The notes under the pieces were generated by a model. That model ran no database searches and was not told the DNA's origin. It saw only the letters and a program-made list of their open reading frames with translations. From positions 1-11,728 of the forward strand of contig CALWEE010000270.1 in NCBI GenBank assembly GCA_944376975.1: 11,728 nucleotides of DNA, in the 5' to 3' direction. The stretch is from an uncultured Lachnospiraceae bacterium. Lineage in GTDB: Bacteria; Bacillota; Clostridia; Lachnospirales; Lachnospiraceae. A program made the translations under genes and the position numbers. Positions 1 through 7,818 of the stretch are shown piece after piece (the stretch's first letter is position 1; every line of letters begins with the position of its first letter).

Positions 1-854
1 GTTACCGGCACATGAAACACCGGTACTTGCCCCCGAATGTTGTACAGCGTTTCTTTTGTGTCCGTCAGTTTAGGAACCGCCTGAAGAAGCCCCTGTGTAT
101 ATGGATGTTTCGGATCGCGAAAGATCGTCTTCGTATCGCCGCTTTCAACGATAACACCGCCATACATGACCATCATCTTCTCACAAGTTTCGGCAATGAC
201 TCCCATATTATGGGAGATCAATACCATGGAAATATTCAGTTTTTCCCGTAACGAACGGATCAATTCAAGTATTTGCGCCTGGATCGTCACATCCAACGCG
301 GTAGTAGGTTCATCCGCGATCAACAATTTGGGTTGGTTCGCCAAAGCAATAGCGATCAATACTCTTTGCTGCATACCTCCGGATAATTGATGGGGGTAAT
401 CCCTGATCCGGGTTTCCGGATCAGGGATGCCTACCATTTTCAAAAGGTCTACCGCTTTTTCTTTAGCTTCTTTTTTTGTTACATTATTGTGCAGACGCAC
501 TGTTTCCGCGATCTGATCGCCTACCGTGTATACAGGATTCAATGAGGTCAGCGGATTCTGGAATATCATGGAGATCTCTTTTCCCCGAATCTTATACTTT
601 TCTTTTCGCGAAAGCTTAAGAAGGTCTTTTCCGTTATACAGCACTTCCCCTGCCGCTATTTCCGTATACATCGTATCGATCAGTCCCATGACTGAACGGA
701 CTACCGTACTTTTTCCGCATCCGGATTCCCCTACAAGTCCAAGAAATTCCCCTTCTCTTACTTCCAGATCCACACCGTCTACTGCCGGAACGACCTTTTC
801 ACCGCCAGTATAATATGTTTTTAGCCCTTTAACGCTTAATAAAATATCAGACAT
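1..854 (-). CDS. Peptide/opine-type ABC transporter ATP-binding protein (DppD/OppD family), C-terminus cut by window edge
   Basis: Cytoplasmic ATPase that would power import of the ligand caught by the lipoprotein encoded just upstream. The 284 visible codons contain Walker A GESGCGKST (residues 42-50), a Q-loop (IFQNP, about 97-101), the ABC signature LSGGMQQR (157-164), Walker B LLIADEP (177-183) and switch His215 (LISHN). After these comes the start of the oligopeptide/dipeptide C-terminal extension (PYTQGLLQAVPKL, 251-263), which is specific to DppD/OppD-type ATPases. Family members run about 320-340 residues, so roughly 40-50 are missing beyond base 1. The ATG at 852-854 follows a GGATGAGG ribosome binding site, 34 bp after the binding-protein stop. 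The order (binding protein, then ATPase, no permeases between) implies the permeases lie further downstream, outside the window. The family is certain; the substrate cannot be read from the sequence. Confidence 0.95.
   Translation of the reverse strand, partial: MSDILLSVKGLKTYYTGGEKVVPAVDGVDLEVREGEFLGLVGESGCGKSTVVRSVMGLIDTMYTEIAAGEVLYNGKDLLKLSRKEKYKIRGKEISMIFQNPLTSLNPVYTVGDQIAETVRLHNNVTKKEAKEKAVDLLKMVGIPDPETRIRDYPHQLSGGMQQRVLIAIALANQPKLLIADEPTTALDVTIQAQILELIRSLREKLNISMVLISHNMGVIAETCEKMMVMYGGVIVESGDTKTIFRDPKHPYTQGLLQAVPKLTDTKETLYNIRGQVPVFHVPV
401..426. repeat. Perfect 11-bp inverted repeat inside the transporter ATPase gene
   Basis: Arms CCCTGATCCGG (401-411) and CCGGATCAGGG (416-426) are exact reverse complements around a 4-base loop. 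The repeat lies in coding sequence for residues of about 143-152 of the ATPase, just before the signature motif. No T-run follows on either strand, so it is not an intrinsic terminator. It would form a stable mRNA hairpin; it may be chance. Confidence 0.75.
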
Positions 855-888
855 ACCTCATCCTTTCCCAAGCCGGCAGCTTCATCCA

Positions 889-2493
889 TTATTCAAATGA
901 AAGGCCCTCGGCTCTGAAATTAAATGTCTGGTGAGAGTTCGTCTCATAATTGACGCCGTCTCTTACCGCAACGTAATCTGCATTAAAGTATAAACATGTT
1001 CCAAGTCCTTCGTATTCCCATCTTGTCAGTATTTCTTCACAGATCTGGTATCTCTTCTCCGGATCGGTCTCTGTCTGAAGGCTCTCGCACAATTCGAGCC
1101 ATCCTTCCGGGAAACCATTGGTAAAGCAGTTTTTCGCCGACTGAGATCCCGGTCCGTAAAGGGTTACAAGATCTCCTGCCAGGTCGGCGATAGAAGAAGC
1201 TGTTGACCATGTACGCATACTTCCCATGGTTTTCCAGTCAAATGTTTCCTGGATATCGATCTTGGCATTTATACCGATTTCCTGCCACATGTCTACGATC
1301 GCTTCGCATGTTTCATTTCCATATGTGTAATAATTATCTGTACATGTAAGTGTGATCTCTTCACCGTTATAAGAAGATTTTTCCAGGTATTCTCTGGCCT
1401 TTTCCGGATCATAGGAAATAGCTTCGAAATCGTCTACGTAGTAATCTCCGTAATATTCGAACTGCATACCTTTATCCGCGACTTCTGTCTTGCCGCTCCA
1501 TAATTTATCGACAAGCAGCTGCCGATCGATACCATAACTTAACGCAAGCCGGAAATTCACATCGGACATAGGCGCTTCATCGCCTGTATACGCGATGACA
1601 TAAATTGTATCTACAACGCCGCCTTCGATCTTAAAGCCTTCATAGCCCTCGATCGTGGGTATCATATCCGGTGTGACCTGAGCGATCATATCAACCTCGC
1701 CATTGACCAACGCTGTCATACGGGTCGCCGTTTCTTTATATCGGATATATTCGATCGATCTGGCATTCGGCTGCTCGCCCCAATATCCATCATAAGCTTC
1801 TATGACGATCTTCTCCGGTTCAAATGTCGTTACTTTATACGGGCCGGTTCCGATGGGATGGGTCTGGAAATATTCATTGCCATTCTCTTCGATATAGTCC
1901 TTCGGCACGATATAAGCGCCTCTTTGTGAAGTAAGCCTCTTAAGGAAGATAAGGTCTTCATTTTTCAGATGGAATCTTGCAGTATAGTCATCGACCGCCT
2001 CCACGGAATCGATGACCGTCGTATATCTGAGCGCGATATTGGCGCTTGCGTATGTATCATCCGCCAGTCTTTCAAAGGTATACACAACATCGTCTGCCGT
2101 AAAATCCTCACCGTTATGGAAGGTCACGCCCTCTCTCAGTTTCAGGTCCCATGTCACTTCGTCTACTTGCTCGTAGCTTTCGGCAAGTCCAGGACCCACA
2201 CCATCTTCTGACGTGTCATCTTCTACCAGAAGCGTTTCATATACATTGTACATAACCTGCATATTGGCATTGCCGATCTTAAAGCACGGATCCATCGTTG
2301 TTTCCAAAGTAGCTACTCCAACGCGGAATACATCTACCTGTTCCGAACCCGCTGTCGTTTCCGCGACCGTATCGGTTTGTCCTGTCTGGGCAGCCTCACT
2401 TTCTGTTGTTTCGCCATTACCGCATCCTGCCACAAAGGTAATGCACATCACTAAAGTTATAAGAACACTCCAAAATCTCTTTTTCTTATACAT
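889..2493 (-). CDS. ABC transporter substrate-binding lipoprotein, family 5 (DppA/OppA-like)
   Basis: Extracytoplasmic solute receptor tethered to the membrane; it delivers a peptide-, opine- or glycoconjugate-like ligand to the importer whose ATPase follows. The 534-residue protein starts with a basic N-terminus (YKKKR), a hydrophobic stretch (8-22) and the lipobox VAGC, with Cys24 as the lipidation site. A Glu/Thr-rich linker to about residue 52 follows. Family 5 hallmarks are VTFHNGEDFTADDVVYTF (123-140) and PIGTGPYKV (213-221), and the length is typical. The ATG is preceded by AAAGGAG at good spacing, 20 bp after the TIM-barrel gene stop. Family 5 proteins bind diverse ligands (peptides, nickel chelates, sugars, opines, agrocinopines). 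Co-transcription with carbohydrate/hydroxy-acid enzymes argues against a plain peptide ligand here, but that is inference. Confidence 0.95.
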   Translation of the reverse strand: MYKKKRFWSVLITLVMCITFVAGCGNGETTESEAAQTGQTDTVAETTAGSEQVDVFRVGVATLETTMDPCFKIGNANMQVMYNVYETLLVEDDTSEDGVGPGLAESYEQVDEVTWDLKLREGVTFHNGEDFTADDVVYTFERLADDTYASANIALRYTTVIDSVEAVDDYTARFHLKNEDLIFLKRLTSQRGAYIVPKDYIEENGNEYFQTHPIGTGPYKVTTFEPEKIVIEAYDGYWGEQPNARSIEYIRYKETATRMTALVNGEVDMIAQVTPDMIPTIEGYEGFKIEGGVVDTIYVIAYTGDEAPMSDVNFRLALSYGIDRQLLVDKLWSGKTEVADKGMQFEYYGDYYVDDFEAISYDPEKAREYLEKSSYNGEEITLTCTDNYYTYGNETCEAIVDMWQEIGINAKIDIQETFDWKTMGSMRTWSTASSIADLAGDLVTLYGPGSQSAKNCFTNGFPEGWLELCESLQTETDPEKRYQICEEILTRWEYEGLGTCLYFNADYVAVRDGVNYETNSHQTFNFRAEGLSFE

Positions 2494-2513
2494 AACTTCT
2501 CCTTTCAGCGGGT

Positions 2514-3401
2514 CTACTTTGCCAGAGATAACAAGTAATTCCCCACAACCACCGAAAACTTCAATGCCTCTTCTATGATCTCATCCGGTATATACTGCGT
2601 AAATTTATGTGTCTCAAACGCAAATGACCCATCGTAATGGATTTCTTTTAATGTCTTCATAAGCGGTTCCCATGGGACTGTCCCCAAAAACGGAAGCAAA
2701 TGATCGTCAATAACACCATAGTTATCGTTCACATGAGTCGCGATAAGTCTTTTGCCGATCATCTTCAGCGCCTGATCCTGCCGCCACGCTGCTTCATTCG
2801 CGTGTCCGAAATCCCAGCATATACCCACATTATCAAAATCGTTTTTCAGGGTATCCACAAGATCGATCAGTTCGCTGGCGGCTGTAAGATATCTCCGTTT
2901 CCGTATGCCCAGTTGATGGTCCCGCATATCAAACATGTTTTCGATCGCTATTGATACACTGCATTTTTCTGCCAATTCAAGATGAGGTTTAAAATATTCC
3001 ACATTCCTCCTTTTTATATCCTCAATATCTGGGTTGAAATAATCCGTTCCGCCATGTATGACTACGGCTTTGACGCCTAAAATACCTGATGCGATAATAG
3101 AACGGCGGACCATTTCTTCTGTATGTTCCCGAGTCGGAAATGAAGGATCGATCACATTATAAAAAGGTGTATGTGATTGTTCCGCCGTCATTCCCATCCT
3201 ATCCAATTCTTCTTTTAATCGTTTCGCCCAAGATTCCCACTCATTCTCGTACAATTCCATCTTCATCTGATCGGCCTTGCAAAAATTAATGTCTATATCC
3301 CTATAGCCGGTACGATAAAGAATTTTCGCGCATTCTCCTATCGGTACATATGATCCGTCCTGACGAAAACGATAAATCGCTGTTGTTGTTGATAATTTCA
3401 C
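2514..3401 (-). CDS. Xylose-isomerase-like TIM-barrel protein (sugar phosphate isomerase/epimerase family)
   Basis: A predicted cytosolic, divalent-metal-dependent isomerase or epimerase of 295 residues, usual for the AP-endonuclease-2/xylose-isomerase-like superfamily. The expected metal and catalytic ligands are visible on successive barrel strands: His77 (SHTPF), His116 (VIHGG), Glu154 (AIENM), Asp197 and His200 (CWDFGH), His223 and Asp226 (THVND), and Glu263 (AFETH). Relatives isomerise hydroxypyruvate, ketoses, inosose or sugar phosphates; the sequence does not say which. The start is GTG (3399-3401), supported by GGGAG six bases upstream; it lies 15 bp after the LarA-like gene stop, which suggests translational coupling. 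Its place between a LarA-like protein and the transport genes suggests it handles a keto or hydroxy-acid intermediate of the same pathway. Confidence 0.85.
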   Translation of the reverse strand: MKLSTTTAIYRFRQDGSYVPIGECAKILYRTGYRDIDINFCKADQMKMELYENEWESWAKRLKEELDRMGMTAEQSHTPFYNVIDPSFPTREHTEEMVRRSIIASGILGVKAVVIHGGTDYFNPDIEDIKRRNVEYFKPHLELAEKCSVSIAIENMFDMRDHQLGIRKRRYLTAASELIDLVDTLKNDFDNVGICWDFGHANEAAWRQDQALKMIGKRLIATHVNDNYGVIDDHLLPFLGTVPWEPLMKTLKEIHYDGSFAFETHKFTQYIPDEIIEEALKFSVVVGNYLLSLAK

Positions 3402-3416
3402 GTTTCACTCCCGCTT

Positions 3417-4868
3417 TCAAAAATCTGAATCGCCCCTCATCCGTAAATGGACCGCTCCTATTTTGAATGCTTTTGGCAAAGCCAAAATATTCGGTTTATC
3501 TCCAACATATTTTTTCATCGCGTCTTCAAGCGCTTCTTCAAATGTCGCCCGCGTCTTTAATCCCATCGCCCGCGCAATACCCGGTTCCTGCGCGCCCACG
3601 ATATAAATGGCAGACGTATTCATCTCGGCGATATGTCCGCAGCTCATCATTGAGAATCCGTGGAACGGATGGAAGGCTCCTGTAAACCGGTACTTTCTGA
3701 TATATTCTTCATTTGTCGCGAAGTACTCACCATATTTGTGCATATCCGGCAGGATATTCATATGGTCATGCTGGAATAACTCGAATAACTCCCTTGCGTA
3801 AGGCCATCTTTCATCATGGAAATAGCCGTTGCAGGTGGATGAGCAAATGATGACGCAATTATCGCTCATCACACGTTTGTGCCGGATCACCTGGGCCGAT
3901 AAAGCCTGCATCATCTGGATCGGATTCGTTCCCATTCCATCGCCATAATGGAAATCCTGAGGCATTCCAAATACCATAACGTCATATTTCTTTTCCGCCC
4001 ACGGGATATAGGTTCTTTTATCCGCTACTTTCCAGGAAATCGGCTGCATTTCTTTCGCGTATCCGCTGAAGATCGCGATCTGCCTCGAGTAGGTATCCAA
4101 TACGGCGTCACAGCAGAAAAACTTCTTTCCCATACATTTTTCCATGTGCATACCGATCTCATCAAATTTCCTTCGCATCAATGAATGGCTGTTTACCGGC
4201 ACAAAATCATCTCTGTGCATAACGCCCGGTACATGATGAGCCGCGATACATCTCCAATGCGTGATACCCGTAGCGCAATGTTTGTATCCGCCGGAATAGC
4301 TTCCGTATGGGTTCCCCTGAGTATGGCCGATCAGGATCGCTATATCCGATTCATAAACATATTTGTTCATGATAACTCTGTCGCCGGCTTCCGTGAGGCC
4401 AAGGTCTACCAGATTGTCATAATCTTCACTGTCATGATTAAGGATCTGGTTATCGTAATAAAATTCATTAAATATATCCATTCCCAGGATCCGTTTCATG
4501 TCGTGCTCATTTGTCTTCGGATGAAGTCCGCCGGAAAAGATCAGAAGGATATCTTTTTTCTCTACTCCCGACGCGTACAACTCCTGAAGAAGGACTTTGA
4601 TAGCGATCTTTCTGTGAGAAGTCGGCTGAAGCCCGCCCTTTACTATATCCGGAATGATGATCGTAACTTTGCTTCCCGCGTGCGCCGTCTCGGATAAAGG
4701 CGGCATACCGATCGGATTACGGATAGATTTAAGCGTTTCTTCCTCAAGTTTGTCCTCCGGAATACACGGAGGATCCGGAACCGTTTCCCCGGGAATAAAC
4801 ACATCAGTTAAGTTATCCGGTAAATTTGCTTCCATTGTTCCATGACCATATTCAAACTGAAATTTCAT
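3417..4868 (-). CDS. LarA-like protein (nickel-dependent 2-hydroxyacid racemase/epimerase superfamily), divergent active site
   Basis: A 483-residue protein recognisable as the lactate racemase LarA superfamily, whose members use a nickel pincer nucleotide to racemise or epimerise 2-hydroxyacids. Visible hallmarks are the N-terminal YGHG...NLP; the GGLHPKTNEHDM segment with His116, matching catalytic His108 of Lactobacillus plantarum LarA; and SGGYK with Lys196, matching cofactor-anchoring Lys184. His212 lies exactly 16 residues later, matching nickel ligand His200. Differences: the position ten before the lysine, His174 in LarA, is Asn186, with a His at 182. The substrate-binding Asp-x-x-Arg motif reads Asp74-Ile-Val-Lys. 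It is about 55 residues longer than LarA. I infer a hydroxy-acid or sugar-acid epimerase with altered chemistry, or a protein that lost racemisation. The ATG follows AGGAGG, 22 bp after the dehydrogenase stop. No larB, larC or larE cofactor genes are in the window. Confidence 0.85.
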   Translation of the reverse strand: MKFQFEYGHGTMEANLPDNLTDVFIPGETVPDPPCIPEDKLEEETLKSIRNPIGMPPLSETAHAGSKVTIIIPDIVKGGLQPTSHRKIAIKVLLQELYASGVEKKDILLIFSGGLHPKTNEHDMKRILGMDIFNEFYYDNQILNHDSEDYDNLVDLGLTEAGDRVIMNKYVYESDIAILIGHTQGNPYGSYSGGYKHCATGITHWRCIAAHHVPGVMHRDDFVPVNSHSLMRRKFDEIGMHMEKCMGKKFFCCDAVLDTYSRQIAIFSGYAKEMQPISWKVADKRTYIPWAEKKYDVMVFGMPQDFHYGDGMGTNPIQMMQALSAQVIRHKRVMSDNCVIICSSTCNGYFHDERWPYARELFELFQHDHMNILPDMHKYGEYFATNEEYIRKYRFTGAFHPFHGFSMMSCGHIAEMNTSAIYIVGAQEPGIARAMGLKTRATFEEALEDAMKKYVGDKPNILALPKAFKIGAVHLRMRGDSDF

Positions 4869-4890
4869 AACAACCTCCTATATACTCGTC

Positions 4891-5796
4891 TCAAGCCATT
4901 TTTGAATAGAATTGTTCAAACATTTCCGCGAGGATACTTGTATCCTTTGACCCCAGCCCTTTATCCTTTGCCGTCTCATTCAATGTCTGTACATAACTGG
5001 CGATAAACGGTGAAACTTTCGCGTCTTTTGCCATCTGTATCCCCAGTCCGGCATCTTTGCAAAGAAGGTCGATGGTAAAAGTCGGATCATCATACCGTCC
5101 TTCCACGATCCTTCCCGCGGTTTCCCGGAACAGCCCGCTTACCGTCGCCGCTCCGCTTTGTGAGATCACGTCATAAAATTTTTTCTTATTGATCCCGACA
5201 GAATCCGCTAATGTCATAACTTCCGCGCTGACCGCGTTGATAACGGAAAACATAAGCTGGTTCAACAACTTAAAAGCATTACCCATACCGTGGCTGCCCA
5301 CATATACGATATCTTTCGCGAAACATTTGCAAAGTGTCCGTATCTGATCGACCGTTTCTTTCTCGCCGCCAGCCGGCAGAAGCCAATTTCCCACGCTGTC
5401 CGGTCTCCCCAGGATGGGAGCGTCTACATAATGCGCCTTTTTCTCCGCGATGGTATTGGCGTTTTGTATGGATGTTTCCATGTCTACCGTACTGGTATCT
5501 ACAACGATCTTGCCTTCTGTCAGCTTGTTCATTAACCCGTTTTTGCCGTTGACGACGTTTACCACATTTATCGGTTTTGGCAAAGACATAAAGATGATAT
5601 CCGCTTTTTCCGCGACTTCACCGGAAGTATCCGCGATCTCGGCGCCCTTTTCCCGGGCATTTTTCCGCGCTGTCTCCGAAGAATCATAAACGATGACATG
5701 ATATCCGCTTTTTATCAGTTCAGATAAAATACATCCTCCCATTGTTCCAGCACCGATAAGACCTACCGCCTTATTTTCGGATCCGTTCAAGGACAT
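4891..5796 (-). CDS. NAD(P)-dependent beta-hydroxyacid dehydrogenase (3-hydroxyisobutyrate dehydrogenase family)
   Basis: A 301-residue cytosolic oxidoreductase with an N-terminal Rossmann fold. The dinucleotide loop is GLIGAGTMGG (12-21), and Asp38 at the end of the second strand suggests a preference for NAD+. DTST (100-103) follows, then the catalytic lysine region GMGNAFKLLNQ (Lys176) and the family's C-terminal Lys247-Asp248 pair. The usual DAPVSGG substrate loop reads DAPILGRPDSVGNW (125-138), so the substrate probably differs from 3-hydroxyisobutyrate or tartronate semialdehyde. Start choice: an in-frame codon 13 residues upstream exists, but a strong AGAAGGAGG lies 11-12 bases before the ATG at 5794-5796, favouring the shorter protein. 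The gene overlaps the end of the phosphodiesterase gene by 26 nt and its ribosome binding site lies inside that gene, indicating coupled translation. Confidence 0.88.
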   Translation of the reverse strand: MSLNGSENKAVGLIGAGTMGGCILSELIKSGYHVIVYDSSETARKNAREKGAEIADTSGEVAEKADIIFMSLPKPINVVNVVNGKNGLMNKLTEGKIVVDTSTVDMETSIQNANTIAEKKAHYVDAPILGRPDSVGNWLLPAGGEKETVDQIRTLCKCFAKDIVYVGSHGMGNAFKLLNQLMFSVINAVSAEVMTLADSVGINKKKFYDVISQSGAATVSGLFRETAGRIVEGRYDDPTFTIDLLCKDAGLGIQMAKDAKVSPFIASYVQTLNETAKDKGLGSKDTSILAEMFEQFYSKMA

Positions 5797-7732
5797 CGTA
5801 TAATACACCTCCTTCTGCGCCGCTTGGCACGTCAATATCCAGAAGTTTCGCGATCGTCGGCGCGATATCTATGATCCGCGCCGGATGTTTCCGGCTATAT
5901 TTTTCAACACCTGGCCCTGTCATCATAAACACCGCGTGCATATCATGGAGTGATGGAAGAGCAAAATGTACGCCTGTAAAGTTTCCGCATAAAACTGCCG
6001 GTTCATAAAGTTCCGCGTTCTCTTTCAGCCGTTCTGTGCCGTCCCTGTATTTAACAGCCGCTCGGTAAATAAATGGATGGGACATATATCCAGGTTTCCA
6101 TGCGTAGATCACGTCGCCGATCCGGTCGTATCCGGGGCCCTCATAAATTCCCAATGTCGCGGCCTCTTCTTTTGTCAAGGCAAGCGCGACGACCGGATCG
6201 CCCGTCTCCGGATCCTTCATGTCATATAACGTCCGGATGATCTCTTTTTGAACCTTCGCGTAATCCTCCGGCTCCACAATACCCTGTGGATCCCGCCCTT
6301 TCAAATTAATGAATATATGCGCGTGACACGGTTCCAGAGGATGGCACTTCGTATTTTCCCAGTTGATCTTCAGATTGCTCGGATCGTCGGTTGTCAGATC
6401 CAACGTGTAATCAAGGAGCCCTGACCTTGCCAAATGTTCTTTCACATAAGGATTCCAATCCAAATGGGTCATACCGTGATCGGATACGAGTACGATGTAT
6501 GTATTCTCCAGATCTATGGCTTCAAGGATCCGGCCGATATTTTCATCAACCTGTCGATATACCGTACGGACCATTTCCCAACACCAATCCGCTTTTTCCG
6601 GATCATACACCCGGGACTTTGGTTCAAGTCCACCATAAAGTACATGTTCAATATGGTCGATCGTACCTACCCAGGAAAATCCAAATTCCCATTCATAATT
6701 TGACAGAACATAATTTGTTGCCTTGCCCCACCAGTCAGCGTGCATCTTAAGCTGTTCCAGATAAAGGGAATCATCCATCCAGCCGTCCATAAACGCCCAC
6801 GGGTCATCCACTTCCATAAACGGGCCAGCCACCCTTTCGGATTCAGCCGTCAATTTTTCAGGGACAGAATATATTTCCGCTGTATTGATCGCGGATTGAT
6901 ATAATTTAAAATGTTTTCCGTCTTTTGATAATTCCAGTATCTGAAAACGAAATCTTCCTTTTTTTATTCCATCATCCGTTTCAAATGGCTGAACGATCCA
7001 CGGTCCGTACTCGCCTTTGCCAATATCGGTTACCGCCTTTGCTCCATCTTTCGTCTCCGCCAGCAAAAATCTGTCATAACCGTCATTCTTTGAAGCGTAC
7101 ATAAGTACCTGAAGTTTTTTCCCTTTTATGTATGTCGGGGGCACCATGATCTCAAACTCCAAAGGGGTCATAAAACTCTCAGGAAGATTGACCCATCCTT
7201 CGGCCGGTACCGGTTGGATCTGTACGGCACGATTAGGAATCTGATTGCATTTTAATTTACGATCCGAGAATACCGCGCTGGAAGCCCGATCCCACAAAGG
7301 CATATAAAAATACCGGAACGGCGGATTCAGCGCGCCCGCCAGCTGAACGCCTTCATCTTCATTGATACACCCCATAGGAAATGTCTCCGGCCAGTTGATC
7401 AAAGCGATCTTTTTCCCTTTCTTTTTTGCCACGTCCCAAAGCGTCTCGCAAAGAACTTCATTTCTGTCAAAAGACGTATGCCACTGATCCAGATCCTCGC
7501 CTTTATGCTTTACCATCAAGCTCGGCACGCCATTTGTCCCGGCTCCGGCGCCGCTTACGATCGCCGTCCATGCCGCGGCTGTCAATGGCGGGAACACCGT
7601 TTCCAATCTGGAAAAAATACCACTCTCCATGATCCTGGCTGTATTCGGCATATTCCCCTCTTCAACAAATTTTTGGATCAAGTCAGGCATTGCCGCGTCA
7701 AGCCCAAGAAACAAAATTTTCTTTTTCCCCAT
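5771..7732 (-). CDS. Type I phosphodiesterase / alkaline phosphatase superfamily hydrolase, cytosolic
   Basis: A 653-residue metallo-hydrolase, first gene of the operon. The two-metal site of the type I phosphodiesterase/nucleotide pyrophosphatase family is complete: Asp12 (LGLDAAMP), probable nucleophile Thr51 (FPPLTAAAWTAIVSG), Asp359 and His363 (TIDHIEH), Asp418-His419 (VSDHGM) and His589 (GVHF). About 300 residues separate the nucleophile from Asp359. That stretch includes a segment rich in predicted beta strands (about 190-290), larger than in minimal members, and may shape the substrate pocket. There is no signal peptide, so it should act after import. The chosen ATG (7730-7732) has GGAGG six bases upstream; a TTG seven codons earlier is less convincing. 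Relatives cleave phosphodiesters, pyrophosphates, phosphonates or sulfate esters, so the exact bond is open; a glycoconjugate phosphodiester is plausible from context only. Confidence 0.88.
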   Translation of the reverse strand: MGKKKILFLGLDAAMPDLIQKFVEEGNMPNTARIMESGIFSRLETVFPPLTAAAWTAIVSGAGAGTNGVPSLMVKHKGEDLDQWHTSFDRNEVLCETLWDVAKKKGKKIALINWPETFPMGCINEDEGVQLAGALNPPFRYFYMPLWDRASSAVFSDRKLKCNQIPNRAVQIQPVPAEGWVNLPESFMTPLEFEIMVPPTYIKGKKLQVLMYASKNDGYDRFLLAETKDGAKAVTDIGKGEYGPWIVQPFETDDGIKKGRFRFQILELSKDGKHFKLYQSAINTAEIYSVPEKLTAESERVAGPFMEVDDPWAFMDGWMDDSLYLEQLKMHADWWGKATNYVLSNYEWEFGFSWVGTIDHIEHVLYGGLEPKSRVYDPEKADWCWEMVRTVYRQVDENIGRILEAIDLENTYIVLVSDHGMTHLDWNPYVKEHLARSGLLDYTLDLTTDDPSNLKINWENTKCHPLEPCHAHIFINLKGRDPQGIVEPEDYAKVQKEIIRTLYDMKDPETGDPVVALALTKEEAATLGIYEGPGYDRIGDVIYAWKPGYMSHPFIYRAAVKYRDGTERLKENAELYEPAVLCGNFTGVHFALPSLHDMHAVFMMTGPGVEKYSRKHPARIIDIAPTIAKLLDIDVPSGAEGGVLYDVLERIRK

Positions 7733-7780
7733 ATTGTTCCTCCATTCACCCAATACATTAAAAGTAAGTTGTTTTCGTTC

Positions 7781-7808
7781 TAACTGGTATTGTAGATAAT
7801 ACCAGTTA
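7781..7808. promoter_or_regulatory. Probable repressor operator: perfect 11-bp inverted repeat
   Basis: Arms TAACTGGTATT (7781-7791) and AATACCAGTTA (7798-7808) are exact reverse complements around six bases. On the minus strand the repeat spans about +5 to +32 relative to the expected transcription start, a classic position for repression. The TGGTAT/ATACCA half-sites resemble those used by some GntR-family regulators, but the wider spacing does not match a consensus I know. It could instead act as a 5' mRNA hairpin. No T-run follows it, so it is not a terminator. Confidence 0.65.
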
Positions 7809-7818
7809 ATATATTGTA

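Noticed and set aside
4755..4775. Six-base inverted repeat (CCTCCG/CGGAGG) inside the LarA-like gene
   Set aside because: Short and in coding sequence without a T-run; expected by chance at this length.
7733..7753. Earlier TTG start for the phosphodiesterase
   Set aside because: The GGAGG site sits six bases before the ATG at 7730-7732, and the domain begins directly after that ATG.
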